Origin: an uncultured Spirochaetales bacterium
GTDB taxonomy: Bacteria > Spirochaetota > Spirochaetia > Sphaerochaetales > Sphaerochaetaceae
Direction: 5' to 3'
Length of the DNA stretch: 64,000 nt
NCBI GenBank assembly: GCA_949299185.1
Contig: CASFZR010000006.1
Location: forward strand, 29,251-93,250
Under the pieces are notes generated by a model. It searched no databases and was not told the origin of the DNA. It saw only the letters and a program-made list of their open reading frames with translations. Below are positions 24,729 to 33,320 of the stretch, piece after piece. Each line of letters starts with the position of its first letter. Position 1 is the stretch's first letter. A program made the translations under genes and the position numbers.

Positions 24729-26507
24729 ATGTCAGATTACATCGAAGAGACCGATGGCGTTCCTTCGGAGAACGTTGCCGGAGATTCCACAGAGCAGAAG
24801 CCTGCGAGGTCGCCAAGGGGCAGGAAGCCTAGGACCGCGGCCTCAGCTGATGGCGCTAAGCGCAAGATAACCATACGTAAGCGCACCAAGGTGACGGTAC
24901 GTAAGAGCGAGGAAGAGTCCTCGGAGCCTGCAGAGCAGGTTGAGATGCCGTTTATCGAGGTCGCGGAGAATATCCCGGAACCTATCCAGGAGGAGAGTGC
25001 CGAGGGAGCCGTTCCTGCAGATGAGGCCGTTGCCGCGGCAGAGGCTCCCACTGAAGCGCAGCCTGCCACGGAGGAGACGGAGAGCCGTCCTCCGCAGGGC
25101 GAGAGGGTCGAGCGTGATTTCCGTAACCATCGCGATAAGAGGATGAAGAACGGCAAGAACCGCAGGGCCATGGAGGAGCTTCCCCCAGAGGTGAATATCG
25201 ATGAGCATCCGGATGCTCCAAGGCTCTATATCTCCCTGCTCACCGCGCTGCCTTTGGATCAGCTCAGGGCCAGGGCCAGGGAGGCGGGGATTCCTGAGGA
25301 TGTGATCCTCGATTGCAGGAAGCAGGATCTCATCGCCAAGATGCTGCGCCTCCATTCGGCATCAGGCGGCGCTCTCTTCGTCGAGGGCGTGCTTGAGATC
25401 CTTCAGGATGGCAGCTTCGGCTATGTGAGATACGCGGTGAACAACTATCTTGCCGGAACTGAGGATGTATATATCTCCGCATCGATCATCAAGGCTGTTG
25501 GCCTCAAGACCGGTGATTTCATCCTCGGGCAGATAAGGGCTCCCAGGGAAGGGGAGAAGAGCGCTGCCGTGATAAGGGTCCTCAAGGTCAATGACGAGGA
25601 GCCTAGGATGGCGAAGGTCCGCGCTCCGTTCGATTCCCTGACTCCGATCTTTCCCGATGAGAGGCTCAGGCTTGAGACGGTGCATGAGAGCGCTCCGTCG
25701 GATCTATCCACGCGCGTGGTCGATCTCTTCTGCCCGATCGGAAAGGGACAGCGCTCGCTCATCGTCGCGCCTCCCCGTACCGGTAAGACCGTGCTGATGC
25801 AGAAGATCGCCAATGCGATAACCGAGAACCATCCTGAGGTCACTCTGATGGTGCTTCTCGTGGATGAGAGGCCTGAGGAGGTCACTGATATGACGCGTAA
25901 CGTAAAGGGCGAGGTCATAGCCAGCACCTTCGATGAGCAGGCCCAGCACCACGTGCAGGTTGCCGAGATGGTAATAGAGCGGGCGAAGAGGCTCGTGGAG
26001 TACAAGAAGGATGTCGTTATCCTCCTTGATTCGATTACCCGCCTTGCCCGCGCATACAACCAGACCGTTCCCGCATCGGGAAAGATCCTCTCCGGTGGTG
26101 TCGACTCCAACGCGCTCCACAAGCCTAAGAGATTCTTCGGCGCGGCGAGGAATATCGAGGAGGGGGGATCGCTCACGATCATCTCCACTGCGCTCATCGA
26201 GACGGGATCGAGGATGGATGAGGTCATCTTCGAGGAGTTCAAGGGTACGGGTAACAATGAGATCGTCCTTGACAGGAAGATGGCTGACAACCGCCGCTTC
26301 CCGGCCATAAACATCAAGAAGTCTGGAACGAGACGCGATGATCTTCTCCTCTCAGAGGATGTGAGGTCACGCGTGTATCTGCTGCGCACGGCGTTCGGCA
26401 ATCTCGATGATATGGATATGTCGGTGAGCATAATTGACAAGATGAGGAAAACAAACAACAATAAGGAGTTCCTCGACTCGATGAATACACCGGCGAGGAT
26501 GGCATGA
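24729..26507 (+). CDS. rho: Transcription termination factor Rho
   Basis: 592 residues. About 150 N-terminal residues are low-complexity: a basic stretch ([16 protein letters not shown]) then acidic Ala/Glu/Pro-rich sequence. These precede the Rho_N helix ([17 protein letters not shown]), the RNA-binding OB fold ([16 protein letters not shown]) and the hexameric ATPase with Walker [13 protein letters not shown] near residue 346, [29 protein letters not shown] and [17 protein letters not shown]. coli Rho is 419 residues, so this is an extended form as in several phyla. CTGGAG precedes the ATG. Confidence 0.96.
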   Translation: MSDYIEETDGVPSENVAGDSTEQKPARSPRGRKPRTAASADGAKRKITIRKRTKVTVRKSEEESSEPAEQVEMPFIEVAENIPEPIQEESAEGAVPADEAVAAAEAPTEAQPATEETESRPPQGERVERDFRNHRDKRMKNGKNRRAMEELPPEVNIDEHPDAPRLYISLLTALPLDQLRARAREAGIPEDVILDCRKQDLIAKMLRLHSASGGALFVEGVLEILQDGSFGYVRYAVNNYLAGTEDVYISASIIKAVGLKTGDFILGQIRAPREGEKSAAVIRVLKVNDEEPRMAKVRAPFDSLTPIFPDERLRLETVHESAPSDLSTRVVDLFCPIGKGQRSLIVAPPRTGKTVLMQKIANAITENHPEVTLMVLLVDERPEEVTDMTRNVKGEVIASTFDEQAQHHVQVAEMVIERAKRLVEYKKDVVILLDSITRLARAYNQTVPASGKILSGGVDSNALHKPKRFFGAARNIEEGGSLTIISTALIETGSRMDEVIFEEFKGTGNNEIVLDRKMADNRRFPAINIKKSGTRRDDLLLSEDVRSRVYLLRTAFGNLDDMDMSVSIIDKMRKTNNNKEFLDSMNTPARMA

Positions 26508-26559
26508 GGTCCCTTGCCTGTGAAAGCAGGCGATATTACATAGACCGGAGGAAAATGAG

Positions 26560-26766
26560 ATGAAGAAAGACATCCATCCTGAGTACACCTTGCAGGAAAT
26601 CCATTGCTCATGCGGCAATGTGATAAAGACGAAGTCCACGTCGAAGAACCTTCACGTTGAGATCTGCTCTGCGTGTCATCCGTTCTTCACGGGCACGCAG
26701 AAGCTTGTCGATACCACTGGCCGTGTCGAGCGCTTCAACAAGAGGTACAACAGGACTACGAACTGA
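26560..26766 (+). CDS. rpmE: 50S ribosomal protein L31 (zinc-ribbon type)
   Basis: A 68-residue ribosomal protein beginning [20 protein letters not shown], with the CSCGN and [10 protein letters not shown] motifs of the C+ form, which holds zinc through four ligands. Zinc-free paralogues usually replace it under zinc starvation. GGAGGAAAATGAG supplies the ribosome site. It lies 52 bp after rho, across a small hairpin (GCCTG-TGAAAG-CAGGC, 26516-26531), and ends at a strong terminator. Confidence 0.96.
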   Translation: MKKDIHPEYTLQEIHCSCGNVIKTKSTSKNLHVEICSACHPFFTGTQKLVDTTGRVERFNKRYNRTTN

Positions 26767-26784
26767 GTGTTCGATATCACAGAT

Positions 26785-26814
26785 AAAGCCGGACAAATTG
26801 TCCGGCTTTTTCTT
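26785..26814 (+). terminator. Rho-independent terminator after rpmE
   Basis: AAAGCCGGAC, loop AAATT, GTCCGGCTTT, followed by TTTCTT: a 10-bp GC-rich stem with a T-tract, the clearest intrinsic terminator in the window. Confidence 0.9.
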
Positions 26815-26818
26815 ACAC

Positions 26819-26848
26819 TTGCAAAGATTGCGTCCATTTCCCTATAAT
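26819..26848 (+). promoter_or_regulatory. Promoter of galactokinase-like gene
   Basis: TTGCAA (26819-26824), 18-bp spacer, perfect TATAAT (26843-26848), predicted start about 12 nt before the ATG at 26868. It lies immediately after the rpmE terminator. Confidence 0.7.
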
Positions 26849-26867
26849 CTCCCCATAGGGTGTATCG

Positions 26868-28046
26868 ATGGAAGGCACAGCAAAGGCGCATCAGGGTGAA
26901 TATGGCGTGGAGCCGGAAGTACTGGTAGAGGTTCCTCAGGTAACGACGCTCCTAGGTGCATTCGCGGAGTATTGCAAGGGATTCTCCCTTACCAGCACTA
27001 ATAGCCATGGTCTCAGGGTTGCCCTGACACGGCGTGATGATAATACCGTAAGGGTCTTCAATGCCACGCGCGGAGAGCGCAAGAAGTTCCAGCTCTCTGC
27101 CCTGAAGGAGCGCAAGGAGGACAAGTGGGCCTCCATCGTCAAGGCCGTATGCCAGGCGATGCTCTCGGCTGAGCTTGATATCACGGGATTCGATATGACA
27201 TTCAAGGGGCAGAGCGCGGTTGCCGATGCTCCTTCCCTGACCGCGGCTATCGTCTCCGGCATGGTCTATGGCCTCAATTCCCTTTACTCGCTCTCACTCG
27301 ATGCCAATGCCATGATGAGGCTCGGCTTCAGCGTAAATCGCTTCATGACGCGCTATGGCTCAAGGCTGCGCGATCTCGTGACGCTCTTCACCGCGGAGCC
27401 TGGCAAGGTCATATTCTTCGATCTTGAGAGCTATGATTACAGCTCATATGATTATCCATTCGTTGCCGAGAACGGCATAGGATCATACTTCATAGACTGC
27501 TCACTGCCGGAGGATGAGCTTTCCGGCGAGGTTGATATCTTCCGTGAGAACTGCGTGAAGGCCGTGAAGATGGCGACCCCTTCCTTGCCGATGGGTGAGA
27601 AGCTCCGCTCGCTCTCGGAGTGGGGCATAAGGCATCTGCATCTTCCTCTTCCTGAGGATCTGAAGCGGGCTCTCAGCTTCGTCGCCGAGGATTCGGCTTT
27701 CGCGAAGAAGGGACTTGAGGCGGTGAAGAACGGTGATGCCACCGCGTTCGGCAAGATCATGGCCGCCGAGCAGCGTAACCTCTCCGAGCTTGCTGATCTT
27801 ACCTCTCCCGAGGTGGACTGGCTCGTGAAGCGTGGGTTCGAGGCAGCTGGAGTGAGGGGGATAACGGAGATATCCGTAGGGATATCAGGGACGCTGGTGG
27901 CCCTGATCGAGAATGGTGCCGTCGAGCAGTATAGCGCACAGCTGGAGGAGTACGAGAGGATATTCGGCTTCCATCCCATCATGAGGGAGTATGTGCCTTC
28001 TCGCGGTATCAGGATGGTAAGCCTGGATGAAGATCCTTCTCTCTAA
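26868..28046 (+). CDS. GHMP-kinase (galactokinase-like) protein with degenerate motifs
   Basis: 392 residues collinear with galactokinase but lacking its signatures. The first GHMP motif (normally PGRVNLIGEHTDYN) reads VPQVTTLLGAFAEYCKGFSL; the ATP-binding GLSSSAA motif reads VADAPSLTAAIVSGMVYGLN. Still recognisable are FDMTFKGQSAV, FSVNRFMTRYGSRLRDLVTL and FFDLESYDYSSYDYPF. The C-terminal motif GxGGxxxAL appears as SVGISGTLVALIENG. Kinase activity is doubtful; a sugar-binding or regulatory role is possible, as for Gal3-type proteins. The last 20 bp overlap surE. Confidence 0.65.
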   Translation: MEGTAKAHQGEYGVEPEVLVEVPQVTTLLGAFAEYCKGFSLTSTNSHGLRVALTRRDDNTVRVFNATRGERKKFQLSALKERKEDKWASIVKAVCQAMLSAELDITGFDMTFKGQSAVADAPSLTAAIVSGMVYGLNSLYSLSLDANAMMRLGFSVNRFMTRYGSRLRDLVTLFTAEPGKVIFFDLESYDYSSYDYPFVAENGIGSYFIDCSLPEDELSGEVDIFRENCVKAVKMATPSLPMGEKLRSLSEWGIRHLHLPLPEDLKRALSFVAEDSAFAKKGLEAVKNGDATAFGKIMAAEQRNLSELADLTSPEVDWLVKRGFEAAGVRGITEISVGISGTLVALIENGAVEQYSAQLEEYERIFGFHPIMREYVPSRGIRMVSLDEDPSL

Positions 28047-28764
28047 TGATGATGGCTTCGATGCCATCGGCATAAAGGTCCTTGATGATGTGCTGTCCGC
28101 CGCTGGCCATGAGGTGACTGTCGCGGCTCCGGACAGCGAGCAGAGCGGTAAGTCCCATTCGATGACGATTCGCGGCCGCGTGAGGATCACGGAGTATGGC
28201 CCGAGGCGCTTCCATGTCTCCGGTACGCCTGCTGACTGCATCATCTACAGCCATCGCTGCGCGCTCTTTCCCTCTGTCCCGGATCTTGTGATCTCCGGCA
28301 TAAACAGGGGGTATAACCTCTCTGCGGATATCATATACTCAGGTACATGCGCGGCCGCGCGGCAGGCTGCTATCTATGGCATGAAGGCGATCGCCATCTC
28401 CGCTGAGGATGGCTGCGGCCCGGATACGTTCTCTGCAGCGGCCCATTATCTTCTTGATAATCTCGAGCTGCTTTCCTCCCAGATACCTCCTATGACCTTC
28501 ATGAACATCAATGTTCCTTCATCGTTCACAGGAGAGGCGGAGAAGGGCGGCATAGGATTCGTCCATTATGAGGATGATGTGATCGTCGTCTCTGATGATG
28601 GCCGGGTGAAGGAGCTTGAGATCAGGGGATGCGGCTTCAACAGGCAGGGGGCGGATGGGCCTTACAGGGCTGATTTCGAGATATGCCAGGATGGACGCGC
28701 CGCTGTCACCATCGTCGATGTGCTTCCTCACCATTCTCCTGCGATGGCGGGACTTGAGATATGA
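28027..28764 (+). CDS. surE: 5'/3'-nucleotidase SurE
   Basis: 245 residues: MKILLSNDDGFDAIGIKVL with metal ligands in NDDG, then VAAPDSEQSGKSHSMT, VSGTPADCI, SGINRGYNLSADIIYSGTCA and MTFMNINVP. A stationary-phase survival phosphatase acting on nucleoside monophosphates. The start lies within the end of the preceding gene (20-bp overlap), consistent with translational coupling. Overlaps the next gene by 4 bp. Confidence 0.93.
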   Translation: MKILLSNDDGFDAIGIKVLDDVLSAAGHEVTVAAPDSEQSGKSHSMTIRGRVRITEYGPRRFHVSGTPADCIIYSHRCALFPSVPDLVISGINRGYNLSADIIYSGTCAAARQAAIYGMKAIAISAEDGCGPDTFSAAAHYLLDNLELLSSQIPPMTFMNINVPSSFTGEAEKGGIGFVHYEDDVIVVSDDGRVKELEIRGCGFNRQGADGPYRADFEICQDGRAAVTIVDVLPHHSPAMAGLEI

Positions 28765-29069
28765 GCTGGGAGGATATCTGCAGGCGCTGCGGACTCTGCT
28801 GCTTCTCCCGTACCATCTATCCTGATGAGGTCGTGGTGGATTTCTCTTCTCCTTGCTCGTTCCTTGATACGGCCACACGGCTCTGTACCGTCTATGAGGA
28901 GCGCTTCGATATCTGCTCTGAATGCACGAAGGTCACTCCTCTTACCGCGATCCTCGGTACCTCTCTGCCGCCGTCATGTGCCTATATCGAATGGGCCAGA
29001 CGCCACCGCATCAGGCTGCGCCATGATAAGCCGATGGCTGTGGTTGATGAACTTCGTTCCTCCGATTGA
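28761..29069 (+). CDS. YkgJ-type cysteine-cluster protein
   Basis: 102 residues with the zinc/iron-chelating pattern CRRCGLCCFS at the N-terminus, C33 in SPCSFLDTATRLCTVYEERF and C in ICSECTKVTP. This is the CxxCxxCC family of putative metal-binding proteins with unknown reaction. The start overlaps the surE stop (ATGA). Its position just before the Fe-S genes nifS and nifU may be meaningful. Confidence 0.75.
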   Translation: MSWEDICRRCGLCCFSRTIYPDEVVVDFSSPCSFLDTATRLCTVYEERFDICSECTKVTPLTAILGTSLPPSCAYIEWARRHRIRLRHDKPMAVVDELRSSD

Positions 29070-29111
29070 CCATAGGGGCTAAAGCTAATACCTTACGTGT
29101 GAGGAAGGTTT

Positions 29112-30301
29112 ATGGACAGATACGTATACCTTGATAATAATGGCACTACCCGCATGGCAGATGAGGTAGCGGCCTTCATCCATGAGAACGATGGATTATA
29201 TGGTAATGCCTCAAGTATGCATACATTGGGCCGAGTATGCATACATTGGGCCGCCAGGCAATGAGCGGCATCGACTGGGCCCGTGGAGAGGTCGCGGCGC
29301 TGATAGGATCCGGAAAGGAGGAGGTGATCTTCACATCCGGGGCCTCTGAGAGCAATAACACGGTCTTCTCCATATTCCGTGATCTCATCGATGAAGGAGG
29401 TGATCGGAAGAGGATCATCACGACGACCATCGAGCATCCGGCCACGAGAGAGACAGTGAAATACCTGCAGAAGAAGGGCTACAGCATCGATCTCTGTCCC
29501 GTGGATAGGATAGGGCGAGTGGATATGGAGGCGATGGAGAAGCTTATCGATAGCGATGTCTGCCTCGTGTCGGTGATGCTTGGGAACAATGAGTCGGGTA
29601 CGATCCAGCCTGTGAAGGAGATCGCCGCGATGGCTCATGCGAAGGGCGCGTATATGCATACCGATGCGACGCAGGCGATCGGCAAGATACCTGTGTATGT
29701 GGATGATCTTGGCGTGGATTATCTCTCGCTATCCGCTCATAAGTTCTATGGCCCGAAGGGGATAGGCGTGCTTTATGCGCGGAAGGGCGCACCCCTTGCT
29801 CCTTTCGTCCACGGTGGCCATCAGGAAGGCGGCATGAGGGCCGGTACCTATAACAACCAGGCGATCTATGGACTCGGCAAGGCGGCTGAGCTTGCGCGTC
29901 TTTCCGTGCAGGAGGAGCATGATAAGCTCTGGGCAATGAGGGAGGCGCTAAGGCGCGGTATCGAGGAGAGGATTCCCGATGTCGTGGTGAATGGCACGAA
30001 CGATGAGGCGCTCTGCCTGCCGGGCACGCTCAATGTCTCGTTCCCGAGGGCCGAAGGGGAGTCGATACTCCTCTATCTCGATCTTGAGGGAATAGAGGTG
30101 TCTACGGGATCTGCCTGTGCCACAGGCTCCCTCGAGCCTAGCTATGTGCTGCTTGCCGCAGGACTTCCCGTAGAGCTGGCGCATGGTTCCGTGCGCTTCT
30201 CGTTCGGAAGGTATAATACGATGGAGGATGTCGATTACGTACTCGAGAAGCTTCCTCCGATCATAGATAGAATCAGGGCGATGAGTACGAGGAAGGCGTG
30301 A
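29112..30301 (+). pseudogene. nifS: Cysteine desulfurase NifS/IscS type, frameshifted by a 20-bp tandem duplication
   Basis: The gene starts at 29112 behind GAGGAAGG (MDRYVYLDNNGTTRMADEVA) but hits a stop at 29262-29264. Two identical 20-bp units, 29214-29233 and 29234-29253, lie in tandem; removing one restores a continuous desulfurase of about 390 residues reading ASSMHTLGRQAMSGIDWARG. The rest is intact from an internal ATG at 29237: PLP lysine in LSLSAHKFYGPKG, catalytic cysteine in STGSACATGS. NifS takes sulfur from cysteine for Fe-S clusters on the adjacent NifU. As assembled the full protein cannot be made; slippage could restore it. Confidence 0.85.
29214..29253 (+). repeat. 20-bp perfect tandem duplication inside nifS
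   Basis: The unit AGTATGCATACATTGGGCCG is present twice back to back with no spacer. The extra 20 bases shift the frame by +2. The unit contains the 8-bp palindrome TATGCATA. Confidence 0.95.
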
Positions 30302-30302
30302 T

Positions 30303-30914
30303 ATGGCTGATAGTTTCATGGCACAGTGGGTATATACCGACACGGTGAAGGATCATTTCATGAATCCCCGCAACCTCTGGAAGGAGGGCGAGGATTTCAC
30401 CCCGGATGGAGTGGGCGAGGTTGGATCCCTTGCCTGCGGCGACCAGATGAGGGTCGGCATCAAGGTGAAGGATGGGCGCATCGAGAGCCTGAGGTGGCTG
30501 ACCTATGGATGCGCTTCTGCGATCGCATCGACGTCGATGATGAGCGAGATGGCTGTCGGGATGACGCTTGAGGAGGCCTATCATATAACGCCTGAGATGA
30601 TCACTGGCGCACTTGGGGGACTTCCTGAGCATAAGTTCCATTGCTCGGTCCTTGGAGATAAGGCGCTCCGTGCCGCGATCGATGATTACCTCGAGCGCAA
30701 CGGCATCGAGAATACGCTCAAGGGAACGACCGCGAAGGTCATCTGCGAGTGCAAGGGCGTTACCGATCATATGATCGAGGAGCTTGTTAAGAGCGATAAG
30801 GTCCGTACCTTCGAGGAGCTGCAGGAGGCGACAGGGTGCTGCACCGCCTGCGGCAAGTGCCGTTCGAAGATCATGGACGAGCTTAACGAGTTCCTCCATA
30901 TCTACGGAAAATGA
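30303..30914 (+). CDS. nifU: NifU-like Fe-S scaffold protein with BFD-type [2Fe-2S] domain
   Basis: 203 residues. The N-terminal IscU-type domain has the three scaffold cysteines in SLACGDQMRV, YGCASAIASTSMM and FHCSVLG. The C-terminal part (about 140-200) is a BFD-like [2Fe-2S] domain with CECKGVT and GCCTACGKCRSKI. The third domain of classical NifU (the Nfu-type CxxC domain) is absent. Starts 1 bp after nifS, so the pair forms the cluster-assembly unit. Ends by overlapping an HTH gene (ATGA). Confidence 0.92.
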   Translation: MADSFMAQWVYTDTVKDHFMNPRNLWKEGEDFTPDGVGEVGSLACGDQMRVGIKVKDGRIESLRWLTYGCASAIASTSMMSEMAVGMTLEEAYHITPEMITGALGGLPEHKFHCSVLGDKALRAAIDDYLERNGIENTLKGTTAKVICECKGVTDHMIEELVKSDKVRTFEELQEATGCCTACGKCRSKIMDELNEFLHIYGK

Positions 30915-31225
30915 TCAGCGCCTATGCCGATATGGTGAAGGACGCGCTCTATCCTAGGAAGCGTGTCCTCACCCGGCGCAATAAGTATCTTAAGATCATG
31001 AAGCCGCGTGATTTCTCCCCGGAGGAGATACGCGGCCTCCGTGTCCGTCTCCGTCTATCAGTGGGGATGTTCGCTGAGCTTCTTTCCGTCTCCGATAAGA
31101 CCGTGGAGGCCTGGGAGGCCGGTACCAACACCCCGTCAGGACCGGCCCTTCGCCTCATGACGATGATCATGGCCTATCCTGATATCCTGGTGGATACCAG
31201 GACATTCTACGAGACAGCGGACTAG
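30911..31225 (+). CDS. XRE/HigA-like helix-turn-helix protein
   Basis: 104 residues. A basic N-terminus (YPRKRVLTRRNKYLKIMKPR) precedes an HTH: FSPEEIRGLRVRLRLSVGMF, then AELLSVSDKTVEAWEAGTNT, as in antitoxin-type regulators of the HigA/NadS group. No RelE/HigB-like toxin gene is adjacent. It is translationally coupled to nifU by ATGA, so it may regulate the Fe-S operon or be a relic of a toxin-antitoxin pair. Overlaps the convergent kinase gene by 4 bp. Confidence 0.75.
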   Translation: MISAYADMVKDALYPRKRVLTRRNKYLKIMKPRDFSPEEIRGLRVRLRLSVGMFAELLSVSDKTVEAWEAGTNTPSGPALRLMTMIMAYPDILVDTRTFYETAD

Positions 31226-32877
31226 AGGGCTCCGTATATCGAGCCGCCGATGAACTCCCGGAGGATCGAATCAGGGGGTACGTCCTCGCTTGGGGCGGGG
31301 TATATGAGTTCCAGGAAGCTCAGTAGCCGCCTTGCAAGGGTGTATGCGCTTCCATTCTCCCTCTTTACTGAACGCAGCAGCGGTATTGCCAGCGGGGCAA
31401 GTACTGATAGCTCATATTCAAGCGAGCTGTTTATCATGGCGTCGGCATTGTTCTGATAGGGGAAGATGTTGTTCTTCTCTCCCCGTTCCACGCTCGGCCA
31501 TCTGGATAGCGTCTCGACCGCGTCGAGCCCTCTTGTGCGGTTATCGCGGACCATGCGCCTGAGTATCCTGTTGTCCGTGGTGCTTATCCTGGATCTGGAG
31601 TCTAGGTTCACCTGCGTCAGCGCCGATATGTATATCCTATAGGCCTTCTCGTGGGGAAAGCCTGGAAGGAGCCCCGGATTGAGGCCATGGATGCCTTCGA
31701 TTATGAGGATGGTGCTGTTGTTCATCCTCGATTCCTCCTCTGCGAATCTGGTGGCCTTCTCCTTGAATGAGTGATAGGCCAGATGCACGCCTTCTCCTTC
31801 GAGGAGCGCTTCTATCTGTTCACGCAGGAGCGGAAGGTTGAGCGATTCCAGTACCTCATAGTCCTTCTCTCCGTTCTCATCCAGCGGTATCATCCCGGAC
31901 TCATGGTAGTAGTCATCCAGGGATATCCGCATGCACTCGAAGCCATGTGCCCGTAGCTCGTCGGTGAGCTTCATCGAGAAGGTGGTCTTGCCTGATGATG
32001 ACGGGCCGGAGATGAACACGGCCTTGACCGTCCCTTTCGTCCTGATATCCGTGGCTATGTCCGAGATGCGCTTGCGCTGCAGTGCCTCAGATAGCCTTAT
32101 CGTCTCATGTAGCGTTCCGTCTGCGATCTTCCTGTTCAGGTCTCCCAGCGATTCGATCGAGAGTATCCTCGCATAGCGCTTGTTCTCCTGGAATACGGAG
32201 AAGAGGCGAGGGTTATCCTGGAAGGGCATGATCCGCATGGGGCTTCTGGATTGTGGGTATCTCAATAGGAGTCCGTCCTCGTAGGCCCTCAGCTCCCAGA
32301 TCTCAAGGTATCCTGCGGAAATGAGCAATGGTTCGTAGTAAACCTCCATGCAGCTTCCGAGGCGCGCGAAGCGGTATGCGCCGTCGTTTATCGTATCAAG
32401 CAGGCGTACCGTCTCGCTAAGGCCGCGGCCATTCGAGTATTCAAGGGCCTCTTCTGAGGTAAGTTCCACGATGTCTATCGGCAGGTCATCCTCTATGGCC
32501 TTCCTCATCGTCTCGGTGAGCCTTGGTATATCTGGTTCCTCCCCATCGCGATAGCGGAAGTAATAGCCATCGCCGAGGCTGTGGCCTATGATCAGCGAGC
32601 GCTCTGGCGAAATGAGGGCTGAGGCGTAGCAGAGCAGGAAGCAGAGGCTCTTGCGGTAAACGCGGCGGCCATTCTTGGAACAGAGCCTTATGGTCATTAT
32701 CTCAGCATTGCCTTCTACTCGTTCCGAGAGAGAACGGGCGATACCATTTACCGTAGCCGCCACGACAGGGTTCGCCTCGTATGAACGCTCAGGTACCTCT
32801 GGAAGCAGGTCGATGATCCTTGAGCCTTTAGGGGCTTCCTTCCTTATTCCGTCTATGCTTACGAAGATCCTATCCAT
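31222..32877 (-). CDS. Nucleoside kinase (TGS/ThrRS-like N-terminus plus uridine-kinase domain)
   Basis: 551 residues. The N-terminal third resembles the TGS and editing-like regions of ThrRS (ISIDG-type start, then LIIGHSLGDGYYF). The C-terminal half is a uridine-kinase/PRK P-loop domain: ISGPSSSGKTTFSMKL near residue 290, ISLDDYYHES and IIEGIHGLNP. This architecture is widespread in clostridia and spirochaetes; the nucleoside substrate is unproven. The ATG at 32877 has TATCAT (complement of 32884-32889) 6 nt upstream and a TTGCAA box 18 bp further, so a leaderless transcript is likely. Confidence 0.83.
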   Translation of the reverse strand: MDRIFVSIDGIRKEAPKGSRIIDLLPEVPERSYEANPVVAATVNGIARSLSERVEGNAEIMTIRLCSKNGRRVYRKSLCFLLCYASALISPERSLIIGHSLGDGYYFRYRDGEEPDIPRLTETMRKAIEDDLPIDIVELTSEEALEYSNGRGLSETVRLLDTINDGAYRFARLGSCMEVYYEPLLISAGYLEIWELRAYEDGLLLRYPQSRSPMRIMPFQDNPRLFSVFQENKRYARILSIESLGDLNRKIADGTLHETIRLSEALQRKRISDIATDIRTKGTVKAVFISGPSSSGKTTFSMKLTDELRAHGFECMRISLDDYYHESGMIPLDENGEKDYEVLESLNLPLLREQIEALLEGEGVHLAYHSFKEKATRFAEEESRMNNSTILIIEGIHGLNPGLLPGFPHEKAYRIYISALTQVNLDSRSRISTTDNRILRRMVRDNRTRGLDAVETLSRWPSVERGEKNNIFPYQNNADAMINSSLEYELSVLAPLAIPLLRSVKRENGSAYTLARRLLSFLELIYPAPSEDVPPDSILREFIGGSIYGAL

Positions 32878-32883
32878 TCCTAG

Positions 32884-32913
32884 ATGATAACCTCCGCATA
32901 TCAGGATTTGCAA
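32884..32913 (-). promoter_or_regulatory. Promoter of nucleoside kinase, apparently leaderless
   Basis: On the minus strand: TTGCAA, 18-bp spacer, TATCAT, then 6 nt to the ATG. The predicted start site falls on the start codon. A GGAGG lies inside the spacer, too far upstream to be a ribosome site for this transcript. Confidence 0.55.
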
Positions 32914-32937
32914 ATCAATGGTGGATTTCAGATGGAA

Positions 32938-33306
32938 TCATCGTGAAGTGGCGATCTCCTTACCGATCCAGCGCATGATCACGGATACTGCATATTCCTT
33001 CTCGGCATCGGAAAGCTCATGGCCTTTCGCGATATGATGCCACTTCTCAAGGCATCCACGGCAGCAGCAACCGGTGGCGTGCTGGGCGATGAATACAGGA
33101 TGGCCACGCATGGGAGTCTGCCTGCCGTCATTGGCTATCTCTGCAGGGGCAAGCCGCTTCGCTATGAATTCCCTGGCATGATCCTCGATCGTATCGAGGC
33201 CCTTGTTACGCACATAGTCCTTATCCTTCTCTGAGAGATGGAAGCGTGACCTGAACGCCGAGCGTGCCAGCCTTGCCTCCAGCTCTGTCCATTGCTGATC
33301 AGTCAT
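32938..33306 (-). CDS. DUF4186 family protein
   Basis: 122 residues matching the DUF4186 pattern: FRSRFHLSEKDKDYVRNKGL, FIAKRLAPAEIANDGRQTP, MRGHPVFIAQHATGCCCRGC and LEKWHHIAKGHEL. The conserved His and Cys residues suggest a metal site; function is unknown. The ATG at 33306 is preferred; a TTG at 33324 would overlap the P-type ATPase gene. Lies downstream of that ATPase on the same strand and may be cotranscribed. Confidence 0.75.
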   Translation of the reverse strand: MTDQQWTELEARLARSAFRSRFHLSEKDKDYVRNKGLDTIEDHAREFIAKRLAPAEIANDGRQTPMRGHPVFIAQHATGCCCRGCLEKWHHIAKGHELSDAEKEYAVSVIMRWIGKEIATSR

Positions 33307-33320
33307 GGCTATATCATAGC

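Noticed and set aside
25445-26611. 388-codon open frame antisense to rho
   Set aside because: Serine-rich complement of rho coding sequence without motifs.
29112-30301. Programmed frameshift in nifS
   Set aside because: There is no slippery heptamer with pseudoknot; the exact 20-bp tandem duplication explains the frame break completely.
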